Below are positions 1-10,966 of a DNA stretch of 64,000 nucleotides, one piece after another. Numbering within the stretch: position 1 is the stretch's first letter; each line of letters begins with the position of its first letter. The translations under genes and the position numbers were made by a program. The stretch is from assembly GCA_015143295.1 (NCBI GenBank), contig CM026551.1, forward strand, positions 14,309,827 to 14,373,826, written 5' to 3'. A model generated the notes under the pieces. It saw only the letters and a list, made by a program, of their open reading frames with translations. It was not told the origin of the DNA and searched no databases. The DNA is from Tetracentron sinense (taxonomy: Eukaryota; Streptophyta; Magnoliopsida; Trochodendrales; Trochodendraceae).

Positions 1-949
1 ACTTCTGATAGACACAATTATGCCATGCTTGTTACAATGTAAACCTGAAAATGTCATTTATTAATCTCCGTCGTCCACAAATTGATACCATGATATTGTC
101 CTTTATTGTATTCTCACTTGGAACTTCATGTGCATTTCGGTTTGTCTGTCTATGTTCTGCTGCCACCGTCGTATCTCAACTTAACTAGCTCAAAAAGTTT
201 TATTCTGTTATAGAATGCTATATATCACCTCCCTTTCCTATTATTTTCTTTGGCTGCTTTTGATTCTTATGGATCGTCTCTTGAGCTTTTAGTTTTTTGT
301 TTCCAAAAACAAAAGGATCCAACTATTGATTGTTCTATGCTTGTTTCTTCTAGTCATTATACTTAATATTTTGTAAATAATTAAGTTGGATAAAGGCTCA
401 AAGTTGTGCTACCATATTGGTAAGGGTGAGGCATCTACTTGGAGGCATGGCTGTGCATGTGATGTAGAGACATTTAGTCTATATTTTTGGCAGGATTATC
501 CTTTGTATTTTGGAGATCTGAAGTTATATTTTATTATTTGTTGGAAATGTGGCTGCTTGTCTATTATCTCCTTCCAAAGTACCAACATATGCATCCAAAT
601 CTTCAACCAGTTCCTGTGCCCAGAATCATTTCAACCCGGCTTCGTCTTTAATTTTTTCGAAGTTCCCAGATATGATAGTTGGTTTTCTGAAGAATACATG
701 TTCCTTTTTTCCCCACATATTCTTCTAAAACTGAAAATTTATCAAAAGTGTAGTGAGTTTTTAGCATTGGCTCTAGGTCAGTTTTAAAGTAACTAAACGA
801 ATTGACTTGGTACCTTAAGACTGCAAATACTATATTTACCTAGTTAATTTCTCATAGGGTTGTAGACAAGTCAAGCTGAGTGGAGCTTCTGGCTCGACTC
901 AAGCTTGCCTCTGCTTAGTAATGACATTAGGCCAATTCAGGTCAGTTCA
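1..949. other. Unassigned AT-rich leader region
   Basis: No gene is recognised here. A 133-codon open frame at 386-787 opens with TTG, has no familiar motif and no coding-like composition, so I do not call it. The composition, T-rich on the plus strand, would suit an intron or 3' region of a gene entering from the left, which would fit the possible exon near 2350. A short AAGTCAAGCTGAG/GGCTCGACTC stretch near 865-905 belongs to the dispersed AGCTTGGCTCG-type repeat seen several times in the window. Confidence 0.4.
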
Positions 950-1500
950 AAATACAGGTATTGGGTGCCGTATCGATAAGTCGAAAATAGGATACGTTTT
1001 GACGTATCAGACAGTATCGGGTGGATATGGCAGAAAAAATCGAGACACGCTAAGAAACGTTTGGATACGCAAGGAAAAACTTGGATATCTTTGCTTAAAA
1101 CTTCTTTTAATGCAAATATAAGTTAAAAACAAACTAAATAAAGGTCTCTAACTATATTTATCATGGAAATAAAAATCGTCGAAACCGATACGAAACGGGC
1201 GATATGTAGAGGTATCGATAGTCCCTTATACGATATTTATACTGATACAAAACGGGCGATACATTTCGTTTATTAGTTATTCATGTTTTAATTCATTGTG
1301 TAATTGTAATTTTGTTTGCTACTTTATTTTTGAGTCGCTTCCCATGACTTTATATTTGGTTTTTATAACTCATTTGATATTTTTAAAATTAAATTTGATT
1401 TATTTATTTATTTTTTTGTTAAAAAAGAAAATGTTATATGTATCGCCCGAAATCGATACTTATAGATTTCGGTTGGACTGATACATCCCTTGAAACCGTA
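950..1500. repeat. Degenerate GTATCG-rich dispersed repeat
   Basis: Short motifs of the type GGTATCGATA, CCGATACGAAACGGGCGATA and GTATCGCCCGAAATCGATAC recur in both orientations between about 960 and 1480. The left part (CGTATCGATAAG) and right part (ATCGATACTTATAG) are loosely inverted, as in an old foldback or MITE-like element. No target-site duplication could be defined. A similar motif (CGATAAAAATACGATAC) recurs at the extreme right end of the window. Confidence 0.4.
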
Positions 1501-2349
1501 TTTATAATCCTTATTATTTATAACCATACATATGAGAGTTAAAATTTTTATAAGTTAAAAATGCATGTGTGGTGATAAATATGTATGATAATACAAGCCA
1601 TAGTCACTTAGCTAAATATAGGAAATACGATCTAGATATTAAAATCTTATATTCAATGAGTTAAATAAGAATGTATTGAATTTCAAGGATAAATTACAAA
1701 CTTGAATGTAAGTGTTTTTTATACTGAACTATTACACCGTTCACTTTTTGGCCCTATAGATGAAAATATATTTGAAGACTAAAAAATTAGATTTTTTTTG
1801 CTGGACTTTTAGGTTTTGGTAATGTTTTGATATAGTAGAATTTATGAAATTTTAATAGTTGAGAAATACCTTACCATTTGAAAGTTAGAATTTTGACCTA
1901 ATTCTTAAAAGACGCTAAAAAGAGAATTTCGTTCTTGAATTAAAAAGTTGACTTTTTATTCTTCTGGAATTTGGATTTAGGATAATTTTTATTGAATTCA
2001 AATGGGGGTATAAACCTATTTTCCATATATATGTCTTAATTAAATGAAATCATTTACTTAAATGATATTTTATGTAAATAAGTTGTGTATCATGTCTGTG
2101 CTGTGTATCCTAGTGTAAATGAAAGGAGAGAATAAAAATTAACTTAAAAAGTCCCTCGCATTTCGGTCCTGTATCGGCCATATATATATAATCAAGACCA
2201 TGAGAATTGGGCTAGGCTAGGCTCATGAGCTCTAAAACGCATCTGGCTCGACTGATGGTGAGCCAAGCTCACAAGCTAGGTTTGTTCATTGAGAAAATCA
2301 TCTCTTTCCCTTTTTCTGTTATTCTGATCTAAGGTGGATTTCATATAGG
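1501..2349. other. Unassigned AT-rich spacer
   Basis: No gene, RNA or complete element is recognised. A small piece at about 2205-2285 (GGCTCGACTGATGGTGAGCC, then AGCTCACAAGC) belongs to the dispersed AGCTTGGCTCG-type repeat. Confidence 0.35.
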
Positions 2350-2409
2350 CCAATGAGACAGAAGCAGTAGCTACAGAAGCAGCAGCAGCTCTCCTTCCAA
2401 GCTATAAGT
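2350..2409 (+). CDS. Possible terminal coding exon of a gene entering from the left
   Basis: A pyrimidine-rich stretch ending TTCATATAG is followed by 19 clean codons and a TAG stop. They encode a short tail rich in Glu and Ala, reading NETEAVATEAAAALLPSYK. The acceptor, the codon-like composition and the absence of other open sequence nearby suggest a last exon. Upstream exons would lie before or in the first 2 kb, but I could not find them. The tail is too short to assign a family. It could equally be chance: 60 bases of GCA/GAA-rich DNA can stay open easily. Confidence 0.22.
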
Positions 2410-2712
2410 AGTTCCTCCGGTTTATGGACTGGTAAATCCTTCGCCCCCTCCTTCAAGTATCACACATTTGTGTTTTGACTAAAAAAATTTCTGAAAAAGT
2501 GAATGGGGGCCTTTGGAACTTGGAAGATGGGACTTGTGCTTATATTGTGATCAGTAAAGTTTGTAGTTTTCTTTGTTGGTGTGGTTGCTCTATGCTTTGA
2601 AAAGGGCCTGTACGGTTGGGTCGTTCCTGTTTTACCCCATGGTGGAGGCTATATTTATAGGTGTCCATTGTGTCTTTTTGTCTTTTCCTGGGGGGCCGAT
2701 CGAACAAACCCT

Positions 2713-3002
2713 GGCCTCGGATTGTGTCTGGCGAAGCCAGAAAGGGCTTGTCTCAGGGTTCCATAGAATAGGGGACAAGTGGTGGAGAAGTCAAAATCAT
2801 GGGGCCCATGATATTGACTTCTCCACGCATAATTAGACATGTGGCGATAAGTGTGAGAATAAGGGGGAGAGATATCAAATGGGGAGAAGTCAAAATCATG
2901 GGGAGAAAATGAAATGACTTCTCCCCATTTTTATGCCAACTGTCGCACAAAGTATGGAACCCCGAGACCAGTTTCTGGCTTCGCCAGAGACAATCCGAGG
3001 CC
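2713..3002. mobile_element. MULE-derived MITE (family M1, copy 1)
   Basis: The ends are near-perfect inverted repeats of about 29 bp: 2713-2741 (GGCCTCGGATTGTGTCTGGC...) and 2974-3002 (...CAGAGACAATCCGAGGCC). They are flanked by a 9-bp direct repeat with one mismatch, ACAAACCCT (2704-2712) and CCAAACCCT (3003-3011). A 9-bp duplication is characteristic of Mutator-like transposition. The interior carries a second level of symmetry: GAGAAGTCAAAATCATGGGG recurs directly and inverted around 2790-2925. There is no transposase, so the element is non-autonomous. A second copy lies at 8966-9259. Confidence 0.85.
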
Positions 3003-3011
3003 CCAAACCCT

Positions 3012-4231
3012 CTTGTAGAATTGTCCTTCACAAGGCGGATTGATGACCCTGGGTGATCTATTTCTCAATTAACTGATTCTTCTTTCTTACGATAGTTGTC
3101 CACTTCAGTTATCTTTCTGAGTGATGTGGATGAAAATAAAAAAAATGCTAATCAGGGCACTGCCCCTCTTCCCAGGTGGATGATGAATGCCAGTTTGCAA
3201 GCACTTGATGGGTGATTGGTCATCTGAGCTTTACAGGATCTGTTTTTCATAGCCTCTTGAATTGGTAGTTTGTCATGCTGAAGTCAAAATCAAATGAAGC
3301 ACTGAACTACAGGTATGCTACTGGAAGATTTCATTGTGGGTTTGTTCCATTAGGAATGTCAATGGATTGGATCATGATCTGGATGGTGTTGGACATGTTA
3401 GGATAGTATTTATATCTTTGATACCGTAATGGATTTGAAGTAAGTTCTTGGTATTCTAATCCAACCTAAAGAATCTTGAGTCTGACTCAAATACAGTACA
3501 ATGTTCCATTGTTTAGGATGAAGTAGTAGGACCCCGCATAAATATGTCTATGCTGTCCCACCAGGAAACCTATACCAATAATCTGAAAGGTGGAAATGGT
3601 TTAAAATTGATAAATCAAGTAATCCAGCAGAATAGCAGCAGAAATTCTGCGGACGGACCTGGGGGACCGCAGGGGGGGATTCCCTTTCCTCTAATAAAGG
3701 CAAAAAGCCGTTTAGGGTTTTTGCAAGATTGTCATACTAACAGATTGTGTATTTATTGGTTATCAGTTTCCCCTTAATTCTGAGCGTGGATCACTGTCAA
3801 TAGTTTATTTGGGGACCTTAGTCAGAATATAAGGTTGCATAAGCACCTGCTACTTTGTAGTTTGGAGGATCTTTTTATTTTATTTTTATTTTTTGGGTTG
3901 CATTGAATCCTGCTTGTCAGATTACCTAGGGATATATTGCTTCAGATATCAATGGATGGTTGGTTGCCAACTAATGAGCAGCTTGCCATCCGAGCTACAT
4001 GCAGAGGGTAACATGTTTTTAGTCATTGGAAAGAGCTACAATGATTCTTACTTTTCAATCTAGCATGGGGACTTCCATCACTTATGCAGGGAAATATATA
4101 TAGGGGTAAAAAAATCTGGTGAAGGTTTACAAGTTCACACATTGAATGAAAGATACACACACACATAAGTATGTTATAGTAAACGTAATTCACGTAACAT
4201 GTGAACTCTAACATAACCCACATAACCCATA
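3012..4231. other. Unassigned spacer
   Basis: No gene recognised. A 77-codon frame at 3544-3777 has no family resemblance and spans a G-run. The stretch 3012-3320 could be untranslated sequence of the possible gene on the left, but nothing proves it. Confidence 0.3.
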
Positions 4232-4249
4232 TGTGTGTGTGTGTGTGTG
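4232..4249. repeat. (GT)n microsatellite
   Basis: An uninterrupted GT run of about nine units. Confidence 0.95.
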
Positions 4250-4261
4250 GGTAACAAATTC

Positions 4262-4620
4262 ACACACTAACCAAAGTTTGAAATTTTGGTTTTCATGGTG
4301 ATTTCGGTCCAATCTGAATCAAAAAATTGAAAATTACGGTTACTTAGGTGAAATTTCAGAATTTCAAGTTTTTAAAAATATTTTATTATATATATTTGAT
4401 GTTTTCCGAATATTTCATTCGAAAAATTTGGAAAATAATATTTTATAAATATTATTATTACTTTTTAGAAATAAATCTATAAATTTCTAACATTTTGATA
4501 TGAAAAAATTTCGGGGTATTTTGGAAATTTAATACAAAAAAAAAACTATTAAAAATCAAAATTTTGAAAATTTTGCAGAAATTTTGAAATTTGTAATTCC
4601 AGCCGTCGAAATCCTTATCA
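4262..4620. repeat. Degenerate GAAATTTCGG-type repeat
   Basis: This is AT-rich DNA with recurring words such as TTTGAAATTTTGG, GTGATTTCGG, GGTGAAATTTCAG and, near the right end, CCGTCGAAATCC. The same vocabulary appears in the element at about 39376-40254, so this looks like an old relative of that family. Borders are not resolved. Confidence 0.35.
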
Positions 4621-4701
4621 TATTGATATATAGGGGGTGGATGATTCGCAAAATCTCATTGGGATTTCAAACCTTGAGGATAACATTCCCCTATATAATT
4701 A

Positions 4702-4906
4702 GAATTAGTTTAGAGATACTCTCAAGGTGTACTCTCAAATATACCCCCAAATTCTAACAGTTTATTTCAGTTATTAAACGGTTAGGATTAGAGCCGATGT
4801 GGCATTAGAAAATACAATATAAACCAACTCAAATCCTGGCCTTTAATGGTTGGTTGTAAAGGGTTAGGATTTGGGAGTATATTTGGGAGTACCCATAGAC
4901 TGACTC
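4702..4906. mobile_element. MULE-type MITE (family M2, copy 1)
   Basis: A 205-bp element lies between perfect 9-bp direct repeats ATATAATTA at 4693-4701 and 4907-4915. Its ends are inverted repeats: GAATTAGTTTAGAGATACTC at the left, matching GAGTCAGTCTATGGGTACTC read inward from the right. The inner parts continue the match (CAAATATACCCCCAAATTCTAAC against GTTAGGATTTGGGAGTATATTTG). The termini match those of the 1-kb element at 7529-8578. Internal sequence similar to this copy recurs as a fragment at about 5930-6080. Confidence 0.85.
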
Positions 4907-4974
4907 ATATAATTATGAGTCCTATTCTTCTCCATTTGTAACCGGTTTTGTGAAAGCCAGTTACACCCCTAATG

Positions 4975-5110
4975 TGGCCAAATGCTCCTTTTGGATACTT
5001 CTTAACTGTGGTTAAGATTCACTAACCCTTAGGGTTCACCCACCTATCATTGGGTTTTAGAAAAAAATAATAGAAACTTTTGTTAACTGTGGTTAAAATT
5101 TACAAGTTTG
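4975..5110. repeat. Partial MULE MITE (family M3 remnant)
   Basis: The sequence TTAACTGTGGTTAAGATTCA followed by ACCCTTAGGGTTCACCCACC and TTGGGTTTT matches one arm of the M3 family, whose fuller copies lie at 42554-42921, 56439-56774 and 59025-59290. The second arm is mostly missing. Confidence 0.55.
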
Positions 5111-5282
5111 CATGAATCTCAATAACATTGATCGTTTAGCGTGAATGTGATTAGCCTTCATATCATTCTACTAATAAAAGTATAAGGAGTATGCAAAATT
5201 TTACTTGAATGTAAATATTCTTTTAACTTAATTTATTTAATACATACCTTATAATATAACCAAATTTTAATTAAATTATTAT

Positions 5283-5445
5283 TTAATAGGGAAATAGTTA
5301 ACCTACCTGAGAAATTGTAAAATCTAAGGTTGGACTTCATTGTCCATTCCCCACCTCTTAAATACCCACCAATTGTGTTGGGTATTTAAGAGGGAAGGCA
5401 TGGATCAATGAGATCTAGTCTTGGATTTTAAAATCCATTTTTCAG
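5283..5445. mobile_element. Hairpin MITE (family M4, copy 1)
   Basis: Two arms fold around about 5370: ACTTCATTGTCCATTCCCC...CTCTTAAATACCCACC and GGGTATTTAAGAGGG...GATCAATGAGA. A second copy at 57668-57830 has the same flanking word (GGAAATAGTTAAC) and the same arms. Exact ends and target duplication are not resolved. Confidence 0.6.
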
Positions 5446-5495
5446 GTATGCTAATCACTGCACTATTTGATATTATGTGAGACCCATTATTTAAA

Positions 5496-5646
5496 GAGAG
5501 TTGGTTTAGGACTATCATATTAGGGAAGAATCCTAAAGGAGAGTTGGTTTAGGACTCTACCATATGTTAGGGAAAAATTCTAATTCTATAGAAAGAGAGT
5601 CAAAAAGGAGAGTTGATTTAGGACTCTACCATATTTTAGGGAAGAC
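5496..5646. repeat. Short tandem array, three diverged units
   Basis: The word GAGAGTTGGTTTAGGACT with a following ACCATATTTTAGGGAAGA occurs three times, starting at about 5496, 5539 and 5608. Unit spacing is irregular (43 and 69 bp), so the copies are old or partly deleted. Confidence 0.7.
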
Positions 5647-5929
5647 AATCATAAATAGTATCTTCCTATAATCCACACTCCTAGTGATCGACCCTTATGA
5701 GGAGGACCGTACAAATTCTGGATTGGCATCCGGGGAGCAACTAATAAAAGATAAATAATTTTTCTAATATTAATTAGATGAAATATTTAATTTAATAACT
5801 CAATTATGTTTATATAAAATATAATATTATATTAAAAAATTATATAATATAAAGAGAGTAACGTGGCCTCTAATGAAAATATATTAACAATTATATATTT
5901 TTTCTAAACTATATTTTAATAATGAAAAA

Positions 5930-6080
5930 ATCATATCCTCACCCTTTCATTCAATTATTAAATGGTTAAGATTAGCGATAAAGTGACATTTGAAAAAAGA
6001 ATATAAGTCAAGCCAAATCATATCCTCAGTAATGGTAGGTGTCATTATTTATCTAAGTTAAAGAGTTAGGTTAGTAAACC
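5930..6080. repeat. Fragment of MULE MITE family M2
   Basis: The words TTCAATTATTAAATGGTTAAGATTAGCG and, further on, AATGGTAGGTGTC resemble the interior of the element at 4702-4906 (ATTAAACGGTTAGGATTAG, AATGGTTGGTTG). No termini remain. Confidence 0.45.
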
Positions 6081-6747
6081 CAATGTGCCTCTTAAATGTT
6101 ACAGTGAGACTTAAACCGGTGGATTTGGGGCAAAACAGGTGGACTATGCAGGGACATTTTCATGGGAACAACTTCCTATGATTTTTAAAGAAAAAAGAAA
6201 TTCTGTCAATATTAACAAAATTACAACTTTAGTAAAAATTCCATTCCATGCAAATAGACCCAGCTTAAGTAGCCAATATATTCTTACCAAAATAAAAAAG
6301 TAGCCAATATATGCACCTTAGCGGTAACCATAGGTCTGATTGTGTGTTATAGTTACATGATAATATTTCCATCAAAATAAATAAATAAAAGTAACCAATA
6401 TTTGCACTTAGCGGTAACATAGGTCTGAGTTTGACTCTGTGTGTTTAGGTGTTACTTTACCTGTTTAGCCAAAAAGAAAAGAAAAAAAGTAGCCAATATT
6501 CACTTTGGTAGGGTGTTGTAGGTAGTTGACTGGATGTCAATTGGAGCTATCATTTTCACTATTGGCTTGGCTATATAGAAATGGAAATGGGTTCTCCATA
6601 ATTAACGATATTAACAAATTTTGTACATTAATTCAACATAACAAATAATTCTAAAACTCGAAAAAATCTCAATCTTTATTCATTATTACGCGAAAAACTA
6701 AAATAAATAAAATATAACTCTATAAAAAAATTATTACTACAATAATT

Positions 6748-6909
6748 TTTTATTTATTTTTGCTGTGGAAATCATTTACCTACGCTAGTTCAATTAGTAG
6801 CTTAGCTTAGGAATTGGAGCTCCTGCAACTCATACTTGAGGGGATTGGATCCCCAGACTTCCCTCAACAGAGAGGCCACACCCCACTACTGGTGCAAGAG
6901 GCGGGGTGT
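6748..6909 (-). mobile_element. tRNA-type SINE (family S1)
   Basis: Read on the minus strand, this starts ACACCCCGCCTCTTGCACC, continues through GTGGCCTCTCTGTTGAGGGA and the polymerase III box-B-like GGGGATCCAATCCCC, and ends GCGTAGGTAAATGATTTCC plus an A-rich tail. The same order of blocks occurs in the copies at 10967, 15274, 18354, 57966, 58463 and 62763. A degenerate direct repeat (CTACAAT-type) lies at both ends. Confidence 0.8.
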
Positions 6910-7528
6910 ATTTCTACAATTCTTTCGATAAAGTTATTTTATATAATTTTAAAGTAAGCAAAATAGCATTGACTGTCTTAAAGAAGCATGTATTAAAAAA
7001 ATTAAATAAAGAAGATATTTGAGGTCGGTATGGCATTTGATCATGAAATTTAGGCCTTGGGTCATTTCAGAAGATGATAAAAGAGTGATAGGCAATAATA
7101 GAGTTTGTTATGATAAAACATCTGATTTGATTAAAGATAAATATGCTTAAGCAAAGTCCAAGAGTTTCGTTTGCTCTGAAAGCAAATGATGAATAGAAAT
7201 AACTGAAAATGAAAGAAAAGAAAACTAATCACATGGGATTAGGTTAATCTTTGTCTCTTTGTCTCCAATTAGTGTATTATTGCTTGCCACGTCTCTCTTT
7301 TAGTGGTCATGGCTTGACATGCCATGCTTTGCATGTATGTTTCATGCATTCATGTTCTCATGCAATTGTTATGTTTAAGCATGGGAGTTCATATTAAAAC
7401 TCATGTCGATGGTAACTAATGCCTATAAAATGCAGACCCATCTAGATGCTAAATTTAGCTTATAGGATGCGCAACCATTATTATTTAAAGAAAAGAAAGA
7501 AAGAAATATTTTTTTAAAGGTTAAAAAA

Positions 7529-8578
7529 GAGTCGGTCTAGGGCTACTCTGTATTTCTACTCTCTGTTTTTACTCCCCATCTAAACTGTTTCTTTTTTAAA
7601 ATCAATGGTCCAACCAATGCATAGGTGATATCCTTTACATAAATATTACAATTCCTAAATTAACTTTCCATTTAAAATTTAGAAACAAGAACAAAAGAGT
7701 TCTCATCTCTACGACTCTTCTATATTCCCATTCTCTCTCTCATCCTCCCTAAATCCAAAGCCTTCCACCTTCAGAACTTAAAAAAAATATGTGAAATTCA
7801 TAGTTGTTTATTTGGTTATGTTTGACACAAATCCATACATTGGTTAAATCATTTTAATTAATTAATCTTGTATTTCAATAGCTGTTTTTTTTCTTTGAGT
7901 TTGTGCTTTGCTGTTAATAGCCCTCCTCACCCTTTATTAATTATGTGGGGTCATCATATTAATAGCCATACACATCAGTAGAACTGTAGAAGACATGGGG
8001 AAAATCGAGCTGTTGGAAGCCGCATGGTTTTCATTGGCAATTGCTTCCGTACCAGATTTGTGTCTCATTGCACTATAAACAAGCTAGTAGTTTTCAAACT
8101 TAGGTTTGAGTCCATCTCCAACTGGTAGTCTTACAAAGGAGATCTGTTAGATAAGAACAAAAATAATAGACATCATTTTCCTCCACAGCCATTGACCTGC
8201 TTTCAGTAACATTGAAATTTGCAAGCTCACATAAATCCTGGTGAGGGGGCATTGTTTTAAGGGTAGAACTAGTTTTTTTAGCAAAGATGTGAGGGGCATT
8301 GTTTTAAGAGAGATGGAGGGGAAGGCTATGGGTTTGGGGTGGAAGAGAGATGGAGGAAGAGAGAGCGAGAATGGGGAAGACGAAAGAATCGTAGAGGTTG
8401 GGAATGTGAACGGGAATTGTTTTTTTTTTTTTTTTAATGAGGGTTAATATTGGAATTTTAATTTTCTTGTAGAGGATGACAACTCACTGTTTTTAGAGCC
8501 CTTGATTTCATTTAAAGAAGGGTTTAGATGGAGAGTAAAAACAGGGAGTATGAATAGAGAGTACCCCTAGACCGACTC
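7529..8578. mobile_element. Mutator-like non-autonomous element (family M2, long copy)
   Basis: A 1050-bp element lies between perfect 9-bp direct repeats GTTAAAAAA at 7520-7528 and 8579-8587. The terminal inverted repeats are about 70 bp: left GAGTCGGTCTAGGGCTACTC onward, right ending CCTAGACCGACTC. They match each other through ACTCTCTGTTTTTACTCCC and TTTAGATGGAGAGTAAAAAC. The 900-bp interior has no recognised transposase. A 68-codon frame at 8241-8447 is low-complexity and not called. The short relative is at 4702-4906. Confidence 0.88.
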
Positions 8579-8588
8579 GTTAAAAAAA

Positions 8589-8732
8589 GGATTTTGCTTC
8601 TGACTGTCCAGAGCAGAGACCACCCTGAGATGCACAACAACATGAAAAAAAAATGCACGGGATTCAAAAGATTTTTGAATCCTTGTGCTATTGTGCATGG
8701 TCTCTGCCTTGGACGGTCTCAATAGTAAATCC
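8589..8732. mobile_element. Hairpin MITE (family M5, copy 1)
   Basis: The ends GGATTTTGCTTCTGACTGTCC and GGACGGTCTCAATAGTAAATCC are imperfect inverted repeats. The inner arms CAGAGACCACC and GGTCTCTGCC continue the fold. Flanking 9-mers TTAAAAAAA and TACAAAAAA match at seven of nine. It sits immediately beside the MULE at 7529-8578. Relatives are at 57211-57379 and 61604-61678. Confidence 0.6.
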
Positions 8733-8965
8733 TACAAAAAAACATTCAATTGAGGTGAGGAGTTTTGAACCCTTAGGATTAATATTTATTCAATATTTTA
8801 AGAAAAAATCAAGGTTATATTATTAAAATCTTAGAGTCAGTGAATTTAACCATATTTAATAATGGTTATAAGGGACACATGTTGGCCTGTGGCCTGTGGG
8901 TGCAAATCAACTCTCCCTGAGTTCAATCTCAATTGGTTGTGATCTGATCTCATCATGATTAAAAT

Positions 8966-9259
8966 GGCCTTGGATTGTCTCTGGTGAAGCCAGAAAACCC
9001 TTGTCTCGGGCAACCATTGAATATGGGACAAGTGGTAGAGAAGTCAAAATCATGGGCCCATGATTTTGACTTCTTCACATACTACATGACACGTGACGAT
9101 AAGATGGTGAGATAAAGGGGGAGAGATATCAAGTGGGGAGAAGTCAAAATCATGGGGAGAAAATGAAATGACTTCTCCACTTTTAATCGCCACATGTCCC
9201 CCCCTATTCTATGGTTGCCCCAGAGGGTTTTCTGGCTTCGCCAGAGACAATCTAAGGTC
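8966..9259. mobile_element. MULE-derived MITE (family M1, copy 2)
   Basis: A 294-bp copy of the element at 2713-3002. The termini are GGCCTTGGATTGTCTCTGG and CAGAGACAATCTAAGGTC. They are bounded by 9-bp direct repeats GATTAAAAT (8957-8965) and GATTGAAAT (9260-9268), differing at one position. The interior shares the doubled, partly inverted word GAGAAGTCAAAATCATGGGG. Two independent insertions with the expected 9-bp duplications make the family assignment firm. Confidence 0.87.
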
Positions 9260-9303
9260 GATTGAAATGCGTCATGGTAACTGAAGGGGAAAATACTGGA
9301 AAG

Positions 9304-10845
9304 AACACGTTAATTAATTTTATGAATTTTATCCCTTATATTTTGCCCCTTTATGATACTTGGAACATAGCTCAAAGTGTCATAAACGAACAAAAGGCAA
9401 CAAATCATACCTGAATCTGCTCTCGGGATTCGTAATGTTGCGTGAATCAAACGCTAAGAAAGCCAAACGTTCGCTCCAGCTATCATACTAGTGCGAATCG
9501 TCAAGCCTCATTAATGCATGGCAGGCTGTCATCATACCACTTTTCGGAATTCAAAACGCTTTATTCCCCTGATGGTTATCCTCTTTGTCTAAAAAGACAA
9601 TCATGCTCTTGCCATCACTGGTTTGTATGTTTGAGATGAAGGGTAACCTTGACCTGCACGAAATGTATTCTGACATACTTATTTTAAAATTACGCAAATG
9701 ACCATCCTAACCTTGCCCTTTGGGTATGTGTACGACTCTGATGATGGCTATCCTTGTCTTCTCTTCTTCCTGAGATATCTATAAATTACTAAGTGATTGC
9801 TTAGTTTTGTTCACTCTACTCTCGAAGTACTGTTACTCTTCCGAATTCGTGCCTCAAGCAAGTCTCTCAAGTCTTCAAGCTTTCTTCGTTCTTCTTCCTG
9901 TTGTGGTACGTATTTAATCTCTTTCTTTGCTCTTTCACTGATTTATTCTTTGTTCTTTTTATCTGGTTCTTTTGCTCCTTTCTGTTTTTCCTTCTACGTT
10001 TTTTCCTCTTCTCTGCTCTCTATTCTTCGTTTCCATCTTCGTTCTTGTCACCATGTCTACCGAAGCTCCCTTAGAACCCGTTAGGATAGAAACAGTTAGG
10101 GTTTTGAGTGATGATGAAGCAAGCTGCACCGTATGGTGCCTATATTGAAAAATCTTATGCCCATTCATCAACACCAATTAGAGCATCTGAATCATTTCAG
10201 AGCTCGCTTCGATTTTCATTCTCACGTCCATCTTCACTTTAAAAGAGATGATGCTCTTATAGATAAACGCTCTGATGCTTGTACCATTGTCTACCTCGCT
10301 CAGCTCGAGGCCGGACTTCAATTACCTCTTCACCACGTTGTAGACGAGGTTCTCTCTACCCTTAAACTTGCTCCGGGTCAAATGCATCCTAATTTTTACA
10401 AGTACATGTCCACGATGCTCAAATTTATTGAAGATGGGTATCCCATCGAGGCCAGACATCTCTTTCACTTCAGCCACGCTGTCAAATGTCGAGGTTCTGA
10501 TGACGGGCAATACCATTATTTCTCCTGGGATAAGAAACCGTTATACCCCTATCTCATCTCTGGCATACTGGATGTAGAAAGAGGATGGAAGGCAACTCCT
10601 TTCATCGTTTCCGGAGGTTGGAAATCAGAGACTTCCTCTGTGCCCAACGTCTTCCAAGAAAAACCAGGTAAAAGATTTTCCGTTGTCCATTGTCCATCAC
10701 TTTTAGGCTGTCTTCATCCGTTGTCCCTTGTCCATTGTCTGATACTCGAATCACATGATCTACGTGTCACTCTTTGGTGAACATAACAACAAAAGCTAGC
10801 TCGTTCTTCAACACTTAATTAATTTTACGAATTTTATCCCTTACA
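9304..10845 (+). repeat. 37-bp direct repeats bracketing a retroelement-like segment
   Basis: A 37-bp word at 9304-9340 (core TTAATTAATTTTATGAATTT) recurs at 10810-10845 with two substitutions and one deleted base. The 1.47 kb between them holds TATA-like TATCTATAAAT near 9775, a CT-rich leader and the gag-like frame at 10133-10780. The repeats could be remnants of degraded LTRs, or of a recombination or insertion event. Confidence 0.5.
10133..10780 (+). pseudogene. Gypsy-type transposon gag-like (Transposase_28-like) fragment
   Basis: A 215-codon frame. The first ~185 residues resemble the plant 'putative gypsy-type transposon' domain (PF04195-like). Visible motifs are VYLAQLEAGLQLPLH (about residues 53-67), LKLAPGQMHPN (76-86), YHYFSWDKK (127-135) and ISGILDVERGWKATPFIV (143-160). 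In that family a short N-terminal retroelement protein normally precedes protease and polymerase regions, and none follow here. An ATG at 10053 opens a plausible N-terminus (MSTEAPLEPVR) but in another frame, closed by a stop after 31 codons, so the gene is broken or needs splicing. The sequence after residue ~185 looks non-coding: TTGTCCATTGTCC is repeated and a CAG/GTAAAA donor-like site lies at about 10667. Recognition is from memory of the family pattern. Confidence 0.55.
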
Positions 10846-10966
10846 GTAACATTGCTTGAGCATCCCTTAAATATGGAACTTTTTTTTTTGTCTCTTATCT
10901 TTTACCTAAAGATCAAAATATCCATATTCAATAGCATACTTTTTTCTGTCTCTTATAATTTTTTAA

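Noticed and set aside
386..787. 133-codon open frame
   Set aside because: It opens with TTG and has no motif, no splice context and no coding-like composition.
2573..3031. Four overlapping frames of 61-92 codons on both strands
   Set aside because: They lie in or across the M1 MITE and follow its symmetry.
10053..10148. Short ORF MSTEAPLEPVR... as a separate gene
   Set aside because: It ends after 31 codons in another frame than the gag-like fragment and is better explained as its broken N-terminus.
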